A stretch of 64,000 nt of DNA. Origin: Cryptomeria japonica. Lineage: Eukaryota; Streptophyta; Pinopsida; Cupressales; Cupressaceae. The DNA is taken from NCBI RefSeq assembly GCF_030272615.1, contig NC_081408.1, positions 305,135,950 through 305,199,949 of the forward strand, given 5' to 3'. Under the pieces are notes generated by a model. The model was given only the letters and a program-made list of their open reading frames with translations, was not told the origin of the DNA and ran no database searches. Both the position numbers and the translations under genes were made by a program. Below, piece by piece: positions 11,899 through 22,339 of this stretch (the stretch's first letter is position 1; every line of letters starts with the position of its first letter).

Positions 11899-12884
11899 AG
11901 CTCAAGGACTCTATCCATCCCATGAGGAATTAAGGGAGGCTAATATGTGGCGCCACCACTAAGGGGGTGTTTGGCATACTCTAGGGGTGTGCAAAGTTTG
12001 AATAAATCCCCTCCTATTAAGTAAGAAATCAAGAAAGAGGAGAGCATCCATGTTGGTTAGATAGAGGGAGGATGGCTTAATAATGCCAATTTGGGCATTT
12101 AGAGCGTTAGCTAGTCATTTACAAGGAGAGCAAGTCTATCTAGCTTGCCTCCATAAAGATAGGTAGGCAAAGGGGAGAGCGCATTGGAGGAATGATACTT
12201 ACTTAGAAAGAGTTTGACTACTATCTCTGGCAAGCGGTTTTCTTGCAGGCAATTGAGGATGGGCTCAGGTCTCGGTCCCAAGCCGCCTTCCTGAGAGAGA
12301 TTCGTTATCAAGCCCAAACATTTCCTGAATTGAGAGGGTTTTGGTTTTCTTAATAATGCCTCAATTTTCCTCATTTGATTTAGTCGCTTATATATATAAC
12401 ATTGGATTAAGGAATAGAGGACTAAGGAAGGCGGCCCCGAAGAATAATCATCTTCTTCCATAATTAACTGAAACAAATCAGATGAGAGTGGGCCAGTCGA
12501 ATCACTAACCTCTTCATCTATATATAGCTAGGGGTGACTCGATAAACCACTATAGGGGAGGACATAGGGAGTTCTAATTGAGGTCAATGTTAGTAGCTCA
12601 AGGACTCTAGCCATCCCATGAGGAACTAAGGGAGGCTAATATGGGGTGCCACTAGCAAGGGAGTGTTTTGGCATACTCTAAGGGTGTGCAAAGTTTGAAT
12701 AAGAGGACTCAAGGAGTTCTGATCGAGGTCGATGTTAGTAGCTCAAGGACTCTAGCCATCCCATGAGGAACTAAGGGAGACTAATATGGGGTGCCACTGC
12801 TAAGGGGGTGTTTTAGCATACTCTAGGGGTGTGAAAGGTTTGAATAAGAGGACTTAGGGAGTTCTGATTGAGGTCAATGTTAGT
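11899..12884. repeat. 145-bp tandem repeat, three copies, first interrupted
   Basis: Units begin AGCTCAAGGACTCTA. Copy 1 starts at 11899, copy 2 spans 12595-12739 and copy 3 spans 12740-12884, both 145 bp. Copy 1 runs normally to 12005, is interrupted by 552 bp of unrelated sequence, and resumes at 12558 with GAGGAC exactly where copies 2 and 3 continue. The units are highly similar, so the amplification looks much younger than the surrounding sequence. Confidence 0.8.
12006..12557. other. 552-bp foreign insertion in tandem repeat copy 1
   Basis: Comparison with copies 2 and 3 shows that this segment was inserted with no loss of repeat sequence. Its base composition and wording (GGCGGCCCCGAAG, GGGTGACTCGATAAACC) differ from the neighbourhood and recall organellar DNA. 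On the minus strand 12111-12476 is open for 121 codons, with no family I recognise. The ends carry an imperfect inverted pair (TCCCCTCCTAT near the left end, ATAGGGGAGGA at the right edge), so a small DNA transposon is the alternative. No clear TSD is seen. Confidence 0.45.
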
Positions 12885-13994
12885 AGCTTAAGTCTTATGA
12901 GGGACAAAAGAGGTGAACACACATAGAACTAGTGAAAGGTTGCATAGGGTACAAGGGTGGTTCCACAAGGTTGGATTGGAGTAGAGCCAAGGGCTAAAAG
13001 AGAGTGCCAGGGGCACGAGAGTGAAGTAGACCCAGGAGAAGGGTTCACAATCACTTCTATTCTATAGGGAGGTGTAAACAAAGTCAGGTGTATGACACTT
13101 GAGTACTAGAGGTGTGGTCTGGAAACAAGAAAGGGCTTGTCTATAATGGGAGCCACGACTAGCACTGCATGAGGTTGGGCCTTCTTTGGAAGAAAAATGT
13201 TTGTTTGGGCTATGAGTTGACCTAGCCACATGCCATCCTTATTGAGGGAGGGGGGAAAGGGGGAGTGTGCTTGAACTCATTGTCACTTTCAAGAGTGTTA
13301 TAACTTTGACACTTTATCTACATATTTGAACTTTGGTGCATTTACTTTGTAATGTCTGAAGTATGTTTTAATGTTTGACATTCATTTGTGTGTTTGTTAT
13401 GTTTGCTTCATGTCTGATTGAACTAAGTTTTTGTGAAGTGTGTTTTAACATTTTACTTTGTGTTGAACTTCAATGTTTACTCTGTGTAGTTGAACTAACT
13501 TTATGTGAAGCATGTTTGAACTACGAAAATCTCTTTCTATGGAGTTTTAATTTGGCATTCAATTTATTTTTGTTTTTACTTAGGCACGTTTGAGCTTCAA
13601 CATCTACTTTGTACAAAAATTTATAAACTTTGGTTTGTGTGTTTATCTTTGAACTTTCACATTCATACACTTTGTTATTAACTTTGTCATGTTTGCACTT
13701 TAGCATATTTTACAATTTTAGCATTTAATTTATGTTTGTGGTTGTACTTTTTGTTAAATATGTTTGGAAACACATTTATTGATTGATTTATTTGTGTGTT
13801 TTTGAAAGTTAAATTTTACATTTATGTTATGTAGTATTTGTTTGAACTAGCTTTGGCATTCACTGCATGTGTTTTTTTTCTATCAATTTTTGTGGATTGT
13901 ATGGAAAAAACTTTGATTTGCACTTTGTGTGCAATGTTCACTTTTTGTGGATGCATGCATATGTGTGTGCAATGTTCACTTTTTGTTATTCGTC
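12885..13994. other. No gene seen; T-rich diverged repetition
   Basis: From about 13270 the plus strand is T- and TG-rich with recurring phrases of the type 'tttgaacttt...tttgtgtgttt', probably an old degenerate tandem repeat. Short open frames arise from the skewed composition and show no motif. At about 13995 this sequence meets the truncated LTR of the chromovirus. Confidence 0.45.
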
Positions 13995-14338
13995 TTTTGA
14001 TCCCTTTTTGGGATGAAAAAATCCCCTTGGATTGTATAAATAATTGTAATTGAGAATTAGAATAGAGAGGAGTTATGATATAGAACAAAGAAGATACAAT
14101 CTTAAGATTTGAGGTCCCGATTGTGACCTGTTTTGTAATTAAGCATGTTTTAGCAGGCCAGCGAGCCGCTTTCTGTAACTCGGTTATTACTGATTGATTG
14201 TAATCAGTTTTCATGATATAATTCATTCATTTCTACATTTCCTACATCATATCCTTGTGTTTCCATTATGTTTACTCTTGCTAACTGGACCAGATTGGTC
14301 TCTTTGAGGTCCCTCCTAACTGGTGGGTGATTGTATCA
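13995..14338 (+). repeat. Chromovirus 5' LTR, right part only
   Basis: It aligns with the right part of the 3' LTR from 'tttgatccctttttggg' through 'aggtccctcctaac' to a terminal CA at 14337-14338. The left half present at 18995-19439 is missing. Small differences between the copies are scattered. Confidence 0.75.
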
Positions 14339-14340
14339 AG

Positions 14341-14352
14341 TGGTATCAGAGC
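14341..14352 (+). other. Primer-binding site, tRNA-Met type
   Basis: TGGTATCAGAGC lies two bases after the 5' LTR end. It is complementary to the 3' end of plant initiator tRNA-Met and is the standard start site for minus-strand DNA synthesis in many plant LTR elements. Confidence 0.85.
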
Positions 14353-14466
14353 AAGCTTTCATTCTAGAGATTGCGTTGTCCTGAGAAATTTTGTTGTAGG
14401 GTGGCAGATTTCGAATCCAACCTACAGCTGTAGAGGATTGGTGTGAAGAAGGTGTGAAGAGGAAAT

Positions 14467-15608
14467 ATGAATGGTGGAGTGTGTGGGAATGTAGACCTTG
14501 TTGTGATAGAAATGTTGCGAGGAATTGCAGCCCAATTGGAAGCAGTTGAGATAGTCTAGAGAAGAGGCTAACATATTGAATATGTGAGTGAAGATGAAGG
14601 AGAAGAAGCCTTGGTAGAACAAGTAAACCCACCAGTGATTGATCCAGACAAAGAAAGGTTTTTGAGGGTTTTGAGTAGGGCCAATACTAAACCTCATTTT
14701 ATTCCATCAAAATATGATGGAAAGTTGGATTCAAATGAATTGATGAATTGGATCTTAGAGATGGAGAAATATTTTGATTTTGAGAACACCACAAAGAAAG
14801 AAAGGTGAAATATGTCTATACTCGGTTGAAAGGTCATGCATCTCTTTGATGGGAGCATTTTTAGGTTGATAGATAGAGAAGAGGTAAAGAGAAGATCAAG
14901 GCATGGGATCGGATGGTTGCTAAGTTGAAATCAAAATTTGTGCCAGCTGATTATCAAGTGAATCTTTTCCAAAACTTGCAAAATTTGAGGCAGAAGGAGT
15001 CTAGTGTGAAGGAGTACACTGAAGCATTTTACAAGTTGAATATCAAATCCAGACATGTTGATGATGAAGTTGAACAAGTTGCAAGATATTTGAATGGATT
15101 GTAGATGTTTGTACAATATGAACTCAGATTGATCAAATTGGAGAGTATTGAAGAGACTTACCAGTATGCCCTCAAAACTGAAGAGAAGCTGAACAAAAGA
15201 CATGAGCAGAGACAAAGAGGTAGAGGTGGAAGGTTTTACAGAGGAAGATTTCAAGGAGGAAGACGAACTTGTCTGGATTAGAGAAAGGACAAGGAAGTAA
15301 GCAAAGAAGATAATTCATACCAAAAAGGTGATAGAAATTTCTACTGGAGGAGAGAATCGGATGGCTACTAGAATGATAATTTTGGAAAAGATGATAGAAG
15401 ACAAGACAAGAGAGTGTTTAGAGTAACCTGTTATAAGTGTGGAGGAGAAGTACATCATTCTTTTGAATATAAGAAGAGAGAGAATACTGGAAGAATAACA
15501 GTGGTGGAAGAAAACCCCACTGGATCAACTAATAAACTGGAAGATGGAAAATTGTTGATGATGAGGAGAGCTTTGTGTCATACCAGAGGAGATGAAGAGC
15601 CCTTATAG
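14467..15608 (+). pseudogene. Chromovirus gag
   Basis: The ATG at 14467 is in frame with the long stretch at 14584-14808. After one frame change near 14810 the capsid continues from about 14880 (FVPADYQVNLFQNLQNLRQ, then the SSVKEYTEAFYKL block) in the frame that also carries protease. A basic Arg/Gly-rich segment (about 15210-15290) precedes a zinc knuckle at 15429-15470, CYKCGGEVHHSFEY, in which the fourth zinc ligand is Tyr instead of Cys. Stops occur at several codons, two of them TAG. Gag would form the particle and package RNA; this copy cannot make it. Confidence 0.8.
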
Positions 15609-15617
15609 AGGAATAAT

Positions 15618-16220
15618 TTGTTCAAGACCAGATGTAAGGTATTTGGTAAGTGTTGTAAAGTTGTTATTGATAGTTGTTGTTCAGACAATCCTGTTTTAGA
15701 AGAGATGGTGAATAAGTTGAATTTGGAAAGATTGAAACACCCTAAGCCTTATCAGATAGCATGGATTCGGGATGATCATAAGTTGTTAGTAAGTGAGCAA
15801 TATTTGGTGAAATTAAAAATTGGGAATTATCATGATGAAGTCTTGTGTGATATTATGCCTATAGATATTTATCACCTTTTGTTGGGTAGACCTTGGCATT
15901 TTGATAAACAAGCAATACATGATGGGAGAAATAATACATACACTATTGTGGCCAATGGGATGAAGCAAACCTTGTTGCCCTTGGAGGAGCCTTTGAAGAG
16001 TGAATTATGTATGAATGCTAGAATCTATTTGGTGGATGGAAGGAAATTCCTGGATGGAATGAGACATGAGAATGTGTGTTTTGTCTTAGTTCCTAAGAAG
16101 ACTGAGAATCTGGAGCATGAAGAAGAACAACTGGAAGAGATAAAAGAGTTGTTGACAGAGTATGATGACATCATTTCTGAAAATGTGCCTCCTGGATTAC
16201 CACCTGTGAGAAGTATCAAT
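15618..16220 (+). pseudogene. Chromovirus aspartic protease
   Basis: It is in frame with gag. The catalytic motif reads VVIDSCCSDN (Asp codon 15669-15671), where functional copies have Asp-Ser-Gly; the glycine is Cys here, which should abolish activity. It is followed by a linker and LLGRPWHFD, the usual end of the retropepsin core in chromoviruses. The reading frame then stays open into the segment leading to RT. In intact elements the enzyme cuts the Gag-Pol polyprotein. Confidence 0.75.
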
Positions 16221-16990
16221 TATTGCATGGACCTGGTTCCTGAAGCTAGTTTACCTAACAAATCTACACACCAGATAACACTGATAGAGAATGAAGAGTT
16301 GAATAGACAAGTGCAAGAATTATTGAAGAAAGGTTTGATCAGAGAAATTATGAGTCCTTGTGCACTACCAGTAGTAGTAGCACCTAATCTAAGAATGAAG
16401 AATGGAGGATGTGTACTGATTCTAGAGCAATAAACAAGATCACAGTGAAATACCGGTTTCCTTTTCCTAGGATGGATGACATAATGGACTATTTGATTGG
16501 AGCCAAATACTTTACAAAGATAGACTTGAAGAGAGGATATCACCAGATCAGGATTAAAGAAGGAGATGAGTGGAAGACAACATTCAAGACAAATGAAGGA
16601 CTGTATGAAGGGTTGGAAATGCCTTTTGGGTTAACTAATACACTGAGTATTTTCATGAGGCTGATGAATGAGGTATTGAATAAATTCTTGGGTAAGTTTG
16701 TTATTATATATCTGGATGACATTATGATTTCAGTAAGACAAAAGAGGAGCATTTGTTGCATTTGAGACACGTTTTGTAGAGGTTGAGAGAAGAAAAGCTG
16801 CTAATAAATCTTAAGAAGTGTACTTTCATGAAGGAAGAATTAGTCTATTTGGGATTTGTGATATCTGTGAATGGTTTGACGATGGACCTTGAGAAAGTAA
16901 AAGTAATTGTTGAATGGCCTACATCGGAAGCATTGGAGAGGTAAGATCATTTCATGGATTGGCTAGTTTCTATCAAAAGTTCATCAGAAA
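16221..16990 (+). pseudogene. Chromovirus reverse transcriptase
   Basis: The thumb-proximal 'GLIREIMSPCALPVV' block ends one frame near 16420, and the next frame carries [19 protein letters not shown], then [12 protein letters not shown] and the catalytic YLDD at 16709-16720. A further frameshift near 16735 moves the remainder (LHLRHVL, YLGFVIS, then the VEWP block) to another frame. The motifs are those of a Ty3/gypsy RT, which copies the element RNA into DNA. At least two frameshifts make it non-functional. Confidence 0.85.
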
Positions 16991-17490
16991 TTTCAGTTCA
17001 GTTTGTAACCCTATGACTAAGACAATGAGTGGAGATAAGAAGGAGTTCAAGTGGACCACCAGAGCAAACAAAAGTTTTGAATTGTTTAAGTAGAAAGAGA
17101 CTGAGCAGCCTGTGATATCTTTACCGGATTTCAACAAAGTATTTCAAGTGGATTGTGATGCAAGTGGAACTGCAATTGGAGCCGTATTGAGTCAGGAAGG
17201 GAGAACAATAGCTTATTTCAGTGAGAAGTTGATTGATTCCTGAAGGAGATATTCAATGTATGATCAAGAATTTTATACCATAATTCAAGCCTTGAAGAAG
17301 TGGAAACATTACCCATTGCCTAAGTAGTTTGTGTTGTATACAGATCATCAAGCTTTGTAATATTTGAACAGTCAGAGTAAGTTGAATCAGAGACATATGA
17401 GATGGGTATAATTTTTGTAGAGTTACACCTTTGTGTTGAAGCACAGAAGTAGGAAATATAACAAAGTTGTTGATGCATTGAGTAGAAGAA
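16991..17490 (+). pseudogene. Chromovirus RNase H
   Basis: [16 protein letters not shown] carries the first catalytic Asp. EKLIDS and then VLYTDHQAL hold the later acidic residues, and the C-terminal end reads KHRSRKYNKVVDALSRR, a strongly conserved Ty3/gypsy RNase H ending. In-frame stops replace residues that are normally Gln in PLPKQFVLYTDHQALQYL, at TAG and TAA codons. RNase H would remove the RNA strand after copying. Confidence 0.8.
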
Positions 17491-18780
17491 GGAATTTGCT
17501 GACAAAGACGCGAGTGGCAGTATTAGGATTTGAGGAGTTGAAGACCTTATATGATGATGACCCATATTTTGCAGAACCTTGGAGAGCTTGTAGAGAACCG
17601 GTTACGATAGATAGAAGCAAGTGGTTGGATTACTTCATTCAAGATGGGATGTTATTCATAGGAGTTCAGTTGTGCATTCCTAAGAGTTTAATGAGGGAGA
17701 ATCTGATAAAGGAGAAACATAGTTGGACACTTTGGTGTTGATAAAACAATAGCAGTGGTGAGTGAGCATTACTTTTGGCCCCAGATTCATAAGGATGTTA
17801 GGAAATATGGGCAAAGTTGTAGATTTTGCCAAGTTGTAAAGGGTAGTAGTCCAAACGTGGGATTGTATAAACCTTTAATAGTACTGGAGAGATCTTGGGA
17901 AGATATAAGCATGGATTTCATACTTGGATTGCCTAAAACATAGACAGGGAATGATCCTACATTTGTGGTAGTGGATAGATTCTCAAAGATGGCTCATTTT
18001 ATACCTTGTAAGAAGACATTAGATGTAGTGCATATAGCTAACCTATTTTTCAAGGAAGTGGTGAGATTGCATGGATTACCTAAAAGCATAGTTTCAGACA
18101 GAGATACTAAGTTTGTTGGTTATTTTTGGAGAACACTTTGGAAGAAGATGAGGACAAATTTGAAGTTCAATTCTACTTTTCACCCACAGACTGATGGACA
18201 GATAGAAGTAGTTAACCAAAGCTTGGGAAATTTGTTAAGATTATTAGTTGGAGACAAAACCGAAAGTTGGGATTTGATTCTTGCACAAGAAGAGTTTGCT
18301 TACAATAATTCAATAAACAAGAGTACCAGAAGGACACGTTTTGAGATTGTTACCGGAGCACACCCTAGAGGTATATCAAAATTTAAAGATATTAGCAATG
18401 AAGACCAGAGAAGTTCAGAAGCAGAAGAATTTGTAGATCACATAAAGGACTTACATATTCAAGTTAAGCAACATTTGGAGAACATGAACAACAAGTATAA
18501 GGAGAAAGAAGATGAAAAGAGGAGACATAAGGAATTTGAAGTTGGTGATGAAGTGATGGTTTATTTGAGAAAAGAAAGATTCTCGGTTGGAACTTATAAC
18601 AAGTTGCAGATGAGAAAGTTTAGACCTTGCAATATTTTGAGAAAGTTCAGTTCTGGAAATGCATATGAAGTGGAGTTACCGGATAGTCTGAGTATTTCAC
18701 CCATATTCAACATTGCATATCTACATCAGTATCATGAACCACAATATAGTGAGGATAGTATTGCAGACTTGGAGAAATAG
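17491..18780 (+). pseudogene. Chromovirus integrase
   Basis: The zinc-binding N-terminal region is partly kept: WPQIHKDVRKY followed by CRFCQ. The catalytic core has DFILGLP, then VVVDRFSKMAHFIPC (first Asp), IVSDRDTKF (second Asp) and HPQTDGQIEVVNQ (catalytic Glu). The C-terminal part has the GDEVMVYL and FRPCNIL blocks. One TAG (17941) separates two long open parts, where relatives have Gln in a PKTQ motif. The core stretch 17965-18780 is still open for 271 codons. Intact integrase joins element DNA to the chromosome. Confidence 0.85.
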
Positions 18781-18963
18781 TTGCCCCGGAAGGAACCGAA
18801 TTAGATTGAAGACAATTTGGACAGTAGGATCGGGCATAGTACATGGAGCAGTCAGTACAAGGAGTATCTAGTAAAGTGGAAGGACAAACCAGTTGAAGAT
18901 TTATCTTGGATTTCTCAAGCAAAGGTAGACCATCTTGGTTTTCCTCTGACCCCAATAAAGTGA
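18781..18963 (+). pseudogene. Integrase C-terminal chromodomain
   Basis: Beyond a TAG at 18778 the same frame continues through NLDSRIGHSTWSSQYKEYLV, then VKWKDKPVEDLSWISQA and a TGA at 18961. Tyr-x-x-Tyr/Tyr-Leu-Val-Lys-Trp-Lys and the later Ser-Trp are the aromatic positions typical of chromodomains. Chromoviruses use this tail to direct insertion to particular chromatin. A second TAG in NxIED sits where Gln is usual. This domain identifies the element as a chromovirus. Confidence 0.8.
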
Positions 18964-18994
18964 GAGACTCACTTTTTCAATAAACCCAAATGTC

Positions 18995-19776
18995 TGATGT
19001 AGGAGCATCCCCGGCTCTTGGCAATCTTGCACCAACCAAAAATATTTCCTTTCTATTTTGTAGTTTTAGCATTTCATTCTGCATTTTCTAGCATTGGCTC
19101 ACCGGATCTCGAGGAGTTAGATTTTTTGTTGAAAACTTAATCATCTACCTTATTCCCAAACCACAAAGAACTTGGATCATTTTCGACAAGTTATCGCTAC
19201 CAATTTCCAAGATAGTTTTCTGGTACCGGTTGCCTGGACCTATTTGCATTTGTAATCTAACAGAATCTACCACATCCCTTTTGTAGCTTGCAAAGCCTTG
19301 AGCATTGATTCTGATATTCCTTGGTGTGTGGCCGACCTTCCCTCTAATCTACACTTCATCCTTTGGATTTTTTGGAGGAATTTCTTTGGCGAAGGTCGAC
19401 CTTGTTGTTTTTACACGTTACATCTTGTTCTTCAGATTTTGATCCCTTTTTGGGTCGACTGGATCCCATTGGATCGTATAAATCATTGTAATTGAGTATT
19501 ATAATAGAGATGAGTTAGGATATAGAACATAGAAGATAAAATCTTAAGATTTGAGGTCTCAATTGTGACCTGTTCTGTAATTAAGCATGTTTTAGAAGGC
19601 CAGTGAGCCGATTTCTGTAACCCGGTTGTTATCAGTTGATTGTAATCAATTTTCATGATATAACTCATTTAGTTCTGCATTTCCTCCATCATATCCTTGT
19701 GTTTCTATTGTGTTTACTCTTGCGGACCAATTTGGATTGATCTCGTTGAGGTCCCTCCTAACCAGTGATTGCACCA
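18995..19776 (+). repeat. Chromovirus 3' LTR
   Basis: It begins TGATGTAGGAGCATCCCC shortly after the chromodomain stop and ends ...GTGATTGCACCA at 19776, aligned to the 5' LTR end. The start could instead be the TG at 18991. The region between stop and LTR is only weakly purine-rich, so the polypurine tract is not clear. Confidence 0.7.
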
Positions 19777-20330
19777 ATATGTATGGTTGAAAGTTAAGTT
19801 TATATGGTGGGGTATCTCATAATACTAGGTCCCAAACTTGGGACATCAAATTATTCAATATGGGGAGTAAGAAGTTAATTTTTTCACATAAAGGGAGATC
19901 TAATTTTATCAATGAAAATTCCTTTGCTTCTAAAAGAGATTTAAATGTGATGTATAAGAATTGTAATGGTCAATGTAAAGCAATGTAAGGCAAACTTTGT
20001 AAAGAAGGAAAAGGAAAATGAATCATTCTTCTAAAAGGAATGTAGATTTAATAGTCTTTGACGATAAAATGAAAGAAACAAAGAAGAACTAGAAGAAGAA
20101 AGACTGTGACTAGAAGACTAAAAATGTTATGATTACTCAATTTTCCTTCTTGCTCATGATTTTATGTTATGCTATTTACCTTGTTTCATACTTGTATTTT
20201 ATTTTTTATAAAATATGAATTTCTAATTTGTAAAAACAATGCATAGAAAATCTAAACTTGACTTATATTCAAAAGGAGAAAATAGCTTGATAAAGTTGCT
20301 ATTGTAGTTTAGAAAAGTAAAGAAGCAATC
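19777..20330. other. No gene seen before the AP2 relic
   Basis: A+T-rich sequence with runs of AAG and GAA. It may be the degraded 5' part or an intron of the AP2-like relic that follows, but no motif supports that. Confidence 0.35.
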
Positions 20331-20595
20331 AAGAATAGATATAAAGGTGTTAGAAAATTTAGATCAAGTCATTATGCTTCAAAAATCAAGGAACCCAAAC
20401 TGAAGAAATCACAATGGCTTGGAACCTTTGATATAGTAGAAGAAGCAACCTACACTTATCATATGGCTGCTATATCAAATAGAGGCAATAATACTGTTAC
20501 AAATGTTGTGTACATCAATTCTAGACCACACAATCTCTTGTGCATGAAGCCCAATATTTCATTATGTGGTTTAGAAATTGGTTTTAGAAAATAAG
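20331..20595 (+). pseudogene. AP2/ERF domain relic, first copy
   Basis: An open segment reads RYKGVRKFRSSHYASKIKEP, then QWLGTFDIVEEATYTYHMAA and an RGNNTVTN ending. This follows the AP2/ERF DNA-binding domain position by position: Tyr-x-Gly-Val-Arg, Tyr-Ala, Ile-x-x-Pro, Trp-Leu-Gly-Thr-Phe, Glu-Glu-Ala, Tyr, Ala-Ala, Arg-Gly, Asn. The tryptophan of the RPWG motif, which contacts DNA in typical ERFs, is replaced by Ser. An in-frame TAG precedes it at about 20310 and a TAA follows near 20593. Functional members bind GCC-box or DRE promoter elements. This is the only host-gene-like sequence in the window. Confidence 0.75.
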
Positions 20596-20706
20596 AAGAA
20601 ACAAGAGAAAAATTGCTAAAGAAATCTACTTCTAAAGTGTCTAAGAAAATGATTCAAGTAAGCCAAGAGTCATGCTTGATTTTAGATAACTTTGAACATT
20701 CTACAA

Positions 20707-20820
20707 AGGATAGATCATATAAAGGTGTTATAAAACATTGTTAGGATCACTTTATGGCATAAATTTGGGATTGTAAATCAAGAAAACATAATAGTTGGAA
20801 ATTTTTGATATAGTGGAATA
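20707..20820 (+). pseudogene. AP2/ERF domain relic, second copy, left half
   Basis: A diverged repeat of the first domain begins RSYKGVIKHC. It has two in-frame stops and a one-base frameshift before the FDIVE block. It is then broken at 20820 by the copia insertion. The right half resumes at 28082. The spacing from the first domain, about 210 bases after it, gives a two-AP2-domain arrangement or a local tandem duplication. Confidence 0.65.
20816..20820. repeat. TSD of copia element, left copy (GAATA)
   Basis: GAATA directly before the 5' LTR is repeated at 28077-28081 directly after the 3' LTR. The pair marks insertion of the copia element into the AP2 relic. Confidence 0.9.
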
Positions 20821-22285
20821 TGTTGGCATATGTGCAGAGCTTGATGACATGATGATATTGTATGTTGTCATTGATGTCAATATGTTGAAGTATGAACTGG
20901 TATATTGATATAAGCAACTGGCAAGAGAACTGGTAAGATGATGTGAACCGGTACATATATGACAAAGTGAAGCGGTATGTTTGTTCAAGGTGAACCGATA
21001 TGTTGGAATGAGAATAGGTATATGGGAAGTTTTGTAGCAGGCTTTCATTTGGCATGACTACCGGTTGGTAGTCTCAGATTCAGGGTTTCTGGTTGATGCA
21101 TTCCAAGCCTGTGTGATTCAACCGATGATATCTTATGATGAGTTACCATTGTAATGAAGATCAAATCATGTTGCCACGTCATCCTTGTGCGCATGAAGAA
21201 TTTCCTTGAGGATCTTGCATGGAAATTGATCCTATCTACCTCGGGAATGTGCGAAGAGTCTGTAAACGATGGAGAGCGCGTGATGGGTTATCAGCTTCCT
21301 GAAGCGGCAAAGAATGAACGTTGGAGAGCATCTTGAGATCTGTTCAAGACTGTTGCATTCAAAGCAGTGTGATTAATGGTCAGGATTGAATTGACTGAAT
21401 TGATAAACCTAAAATGTTTAGGGTTTAGGGTTTATGCTACCAACCTATCTATTTTCTATAAGGTCGATGATGTTTTTCATTTCAAAGTTGTTGGCAAATT
21501 TTATGTTTGTATCCAAGCAAAGAGATACTTGATTCTTGCCAGAACAGAGAAGTGTGTTGATACCTGCAGAGTGTAATTGCAGAAGAAAAGGAGCTAAAGA
21601 GGATCTGACTTGGCATTATGTGTTGTTATCAGATCAGTGTACTACCTGTTGATTTCTAACCATTTCAGCAGTTGGAAAATCCCTTAACCGGGTAGCTTTA
21701 ATAGGATTTTGTGTAAATCCTTTAACAAGGTGACGCAACTCAATGAGTTCTTCAAATCCTCTTGTGAGGTAACCTTTAACTGGGTGATCCCTAGAAGGAT
21801 CGGTTTCTAGCAGAACCTATTGTAAAAGTCTTTAACTGAACTAGGCTCCTAATAGAGCGGACTTCAGAAGAGTTCAAAGAACAGCTTGTGGTTATTCATC
21901 CCCACCGTGGTTTTTCCCAGTTGGGTTTCCATGTGAAAACTCTGTGTCATGTGTGATGTTTTTCTTATGATGGTTTAGTGTTTTATGTTAAGTGGTAATG
22001 CAAGTTGATTCAATGGTCATAAGTATTTTCTCATGTATTAATTGCTTAAGCATTTGGGTGAACTTTTGATAAGGTATTAGGTCTTGAATTGATCTAGGTA
22101 TTACCAGTTTGTGTTTTTCACAGTCTCACTGTGTTTTACTGATAGTGTCCTGACTGAGATCAGTAATGCTGCTTACCGATTAGTGCAGTCTCTGTTGTTT
22201 GAATTGGGAAGAAATTTTTTGCCTGTACTCATTCACCCCCCCTCTCAGTACCAGTTTGGTACTAACTGTTCATCATTATTCAACA
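20821..22285 (+). repeat. Copia 5' LTR
   Basis: It runs from TGTTGGCATATGTGC to ...TATTCAACA. It contains a block at about 21680-21860 of imperfect repeats of the type 'TTAACxGGGTxxCT', the 'GGTTTTTCCCAGTTGGG' phrase near 21909, and a run TTCACCCCCCCTCTCAG shortly before its end. These three modules recur in all the Tork-like LTRs of this window. Confidence 0.9.
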
Positions 22286-22286
22286 A

Positions 22287-22299
22287 TTGGTATCAGAGC
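22287..22299 (+). other. Copia primer-binding site
   Basis: TTGGTATCAGAGC lies one base after the 5' LTR and is complementary to the initiator tRNA-Met 3' end. Confidence 0.9.
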
Positions 22300-22339
22300 A
22301 TCCTCCAGGTCCTCTGTGTTGTAAGCTTAACCGCTTGAG

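Larger units (their letters stand above)
13995..19776 (+). mobile_element. Ty3/gypsy chromovirus, decayed, 5' LTR truncated
   Basis: The order is partial LTR, primer-binding site, gag, protease, RT, RNase H, integrase, chromodomain, 3' LTR, which is the full chromovirus order. The two LTR segments match from 13995/19440 to 14338/19776. The 5' LTR lacks its left half, which abuts unrelated T-rich sequence. Gag and protease share one frame; RT, RNase H and integrase fall into other frames through small indels. I could not identify a TSD, as expected if the left end was lost. Confidence 0.85.

Noticed and set aside
12111-12476. 121-codon minus-strand frame in the 552-bp insertion as a gene
   Set aside because: No family motif, no promoter or conservation evidence; kept only as a composition note.
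13822-14226. 134-codon minus-strand frame overlapping the chromovirus LTR
   Set aside because: It spans the junction of T-rich repeats and the truncated LTR; composition artefact.
14341-14352. TGGTATCAGAGC motifs (also 22287, 57722 and near matches) as tRNA genes
   Set aside because: Only the 3'-end complement of initiator tRNA-Met is present, always just after an LTR, so they are primer-binding sites.
13995-19776. Endogenous pararetrovirus as an explanation for the gypsy-like pol
   Set aside because: LTRs, an integrase with DDE core and a chromodomain are present, and no movement-protein motif is seen; it is a chromovirus retrotransposon.
20331-20595. A functional AP2/ERF transcription factor gene
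   Set aside because: Stops on both sides, a missing RPWG tryptophan and an interrupted second domain indicate a relic.
22238-22256. C-runs such as CCCCCCC near LTR ends as independent regulatory i-motif or G-quadruplex sites
   Set aside because: They are single runs fixed at the same place in every Tork-like LTR and lack the four-run pattern; treated as an LTR module.
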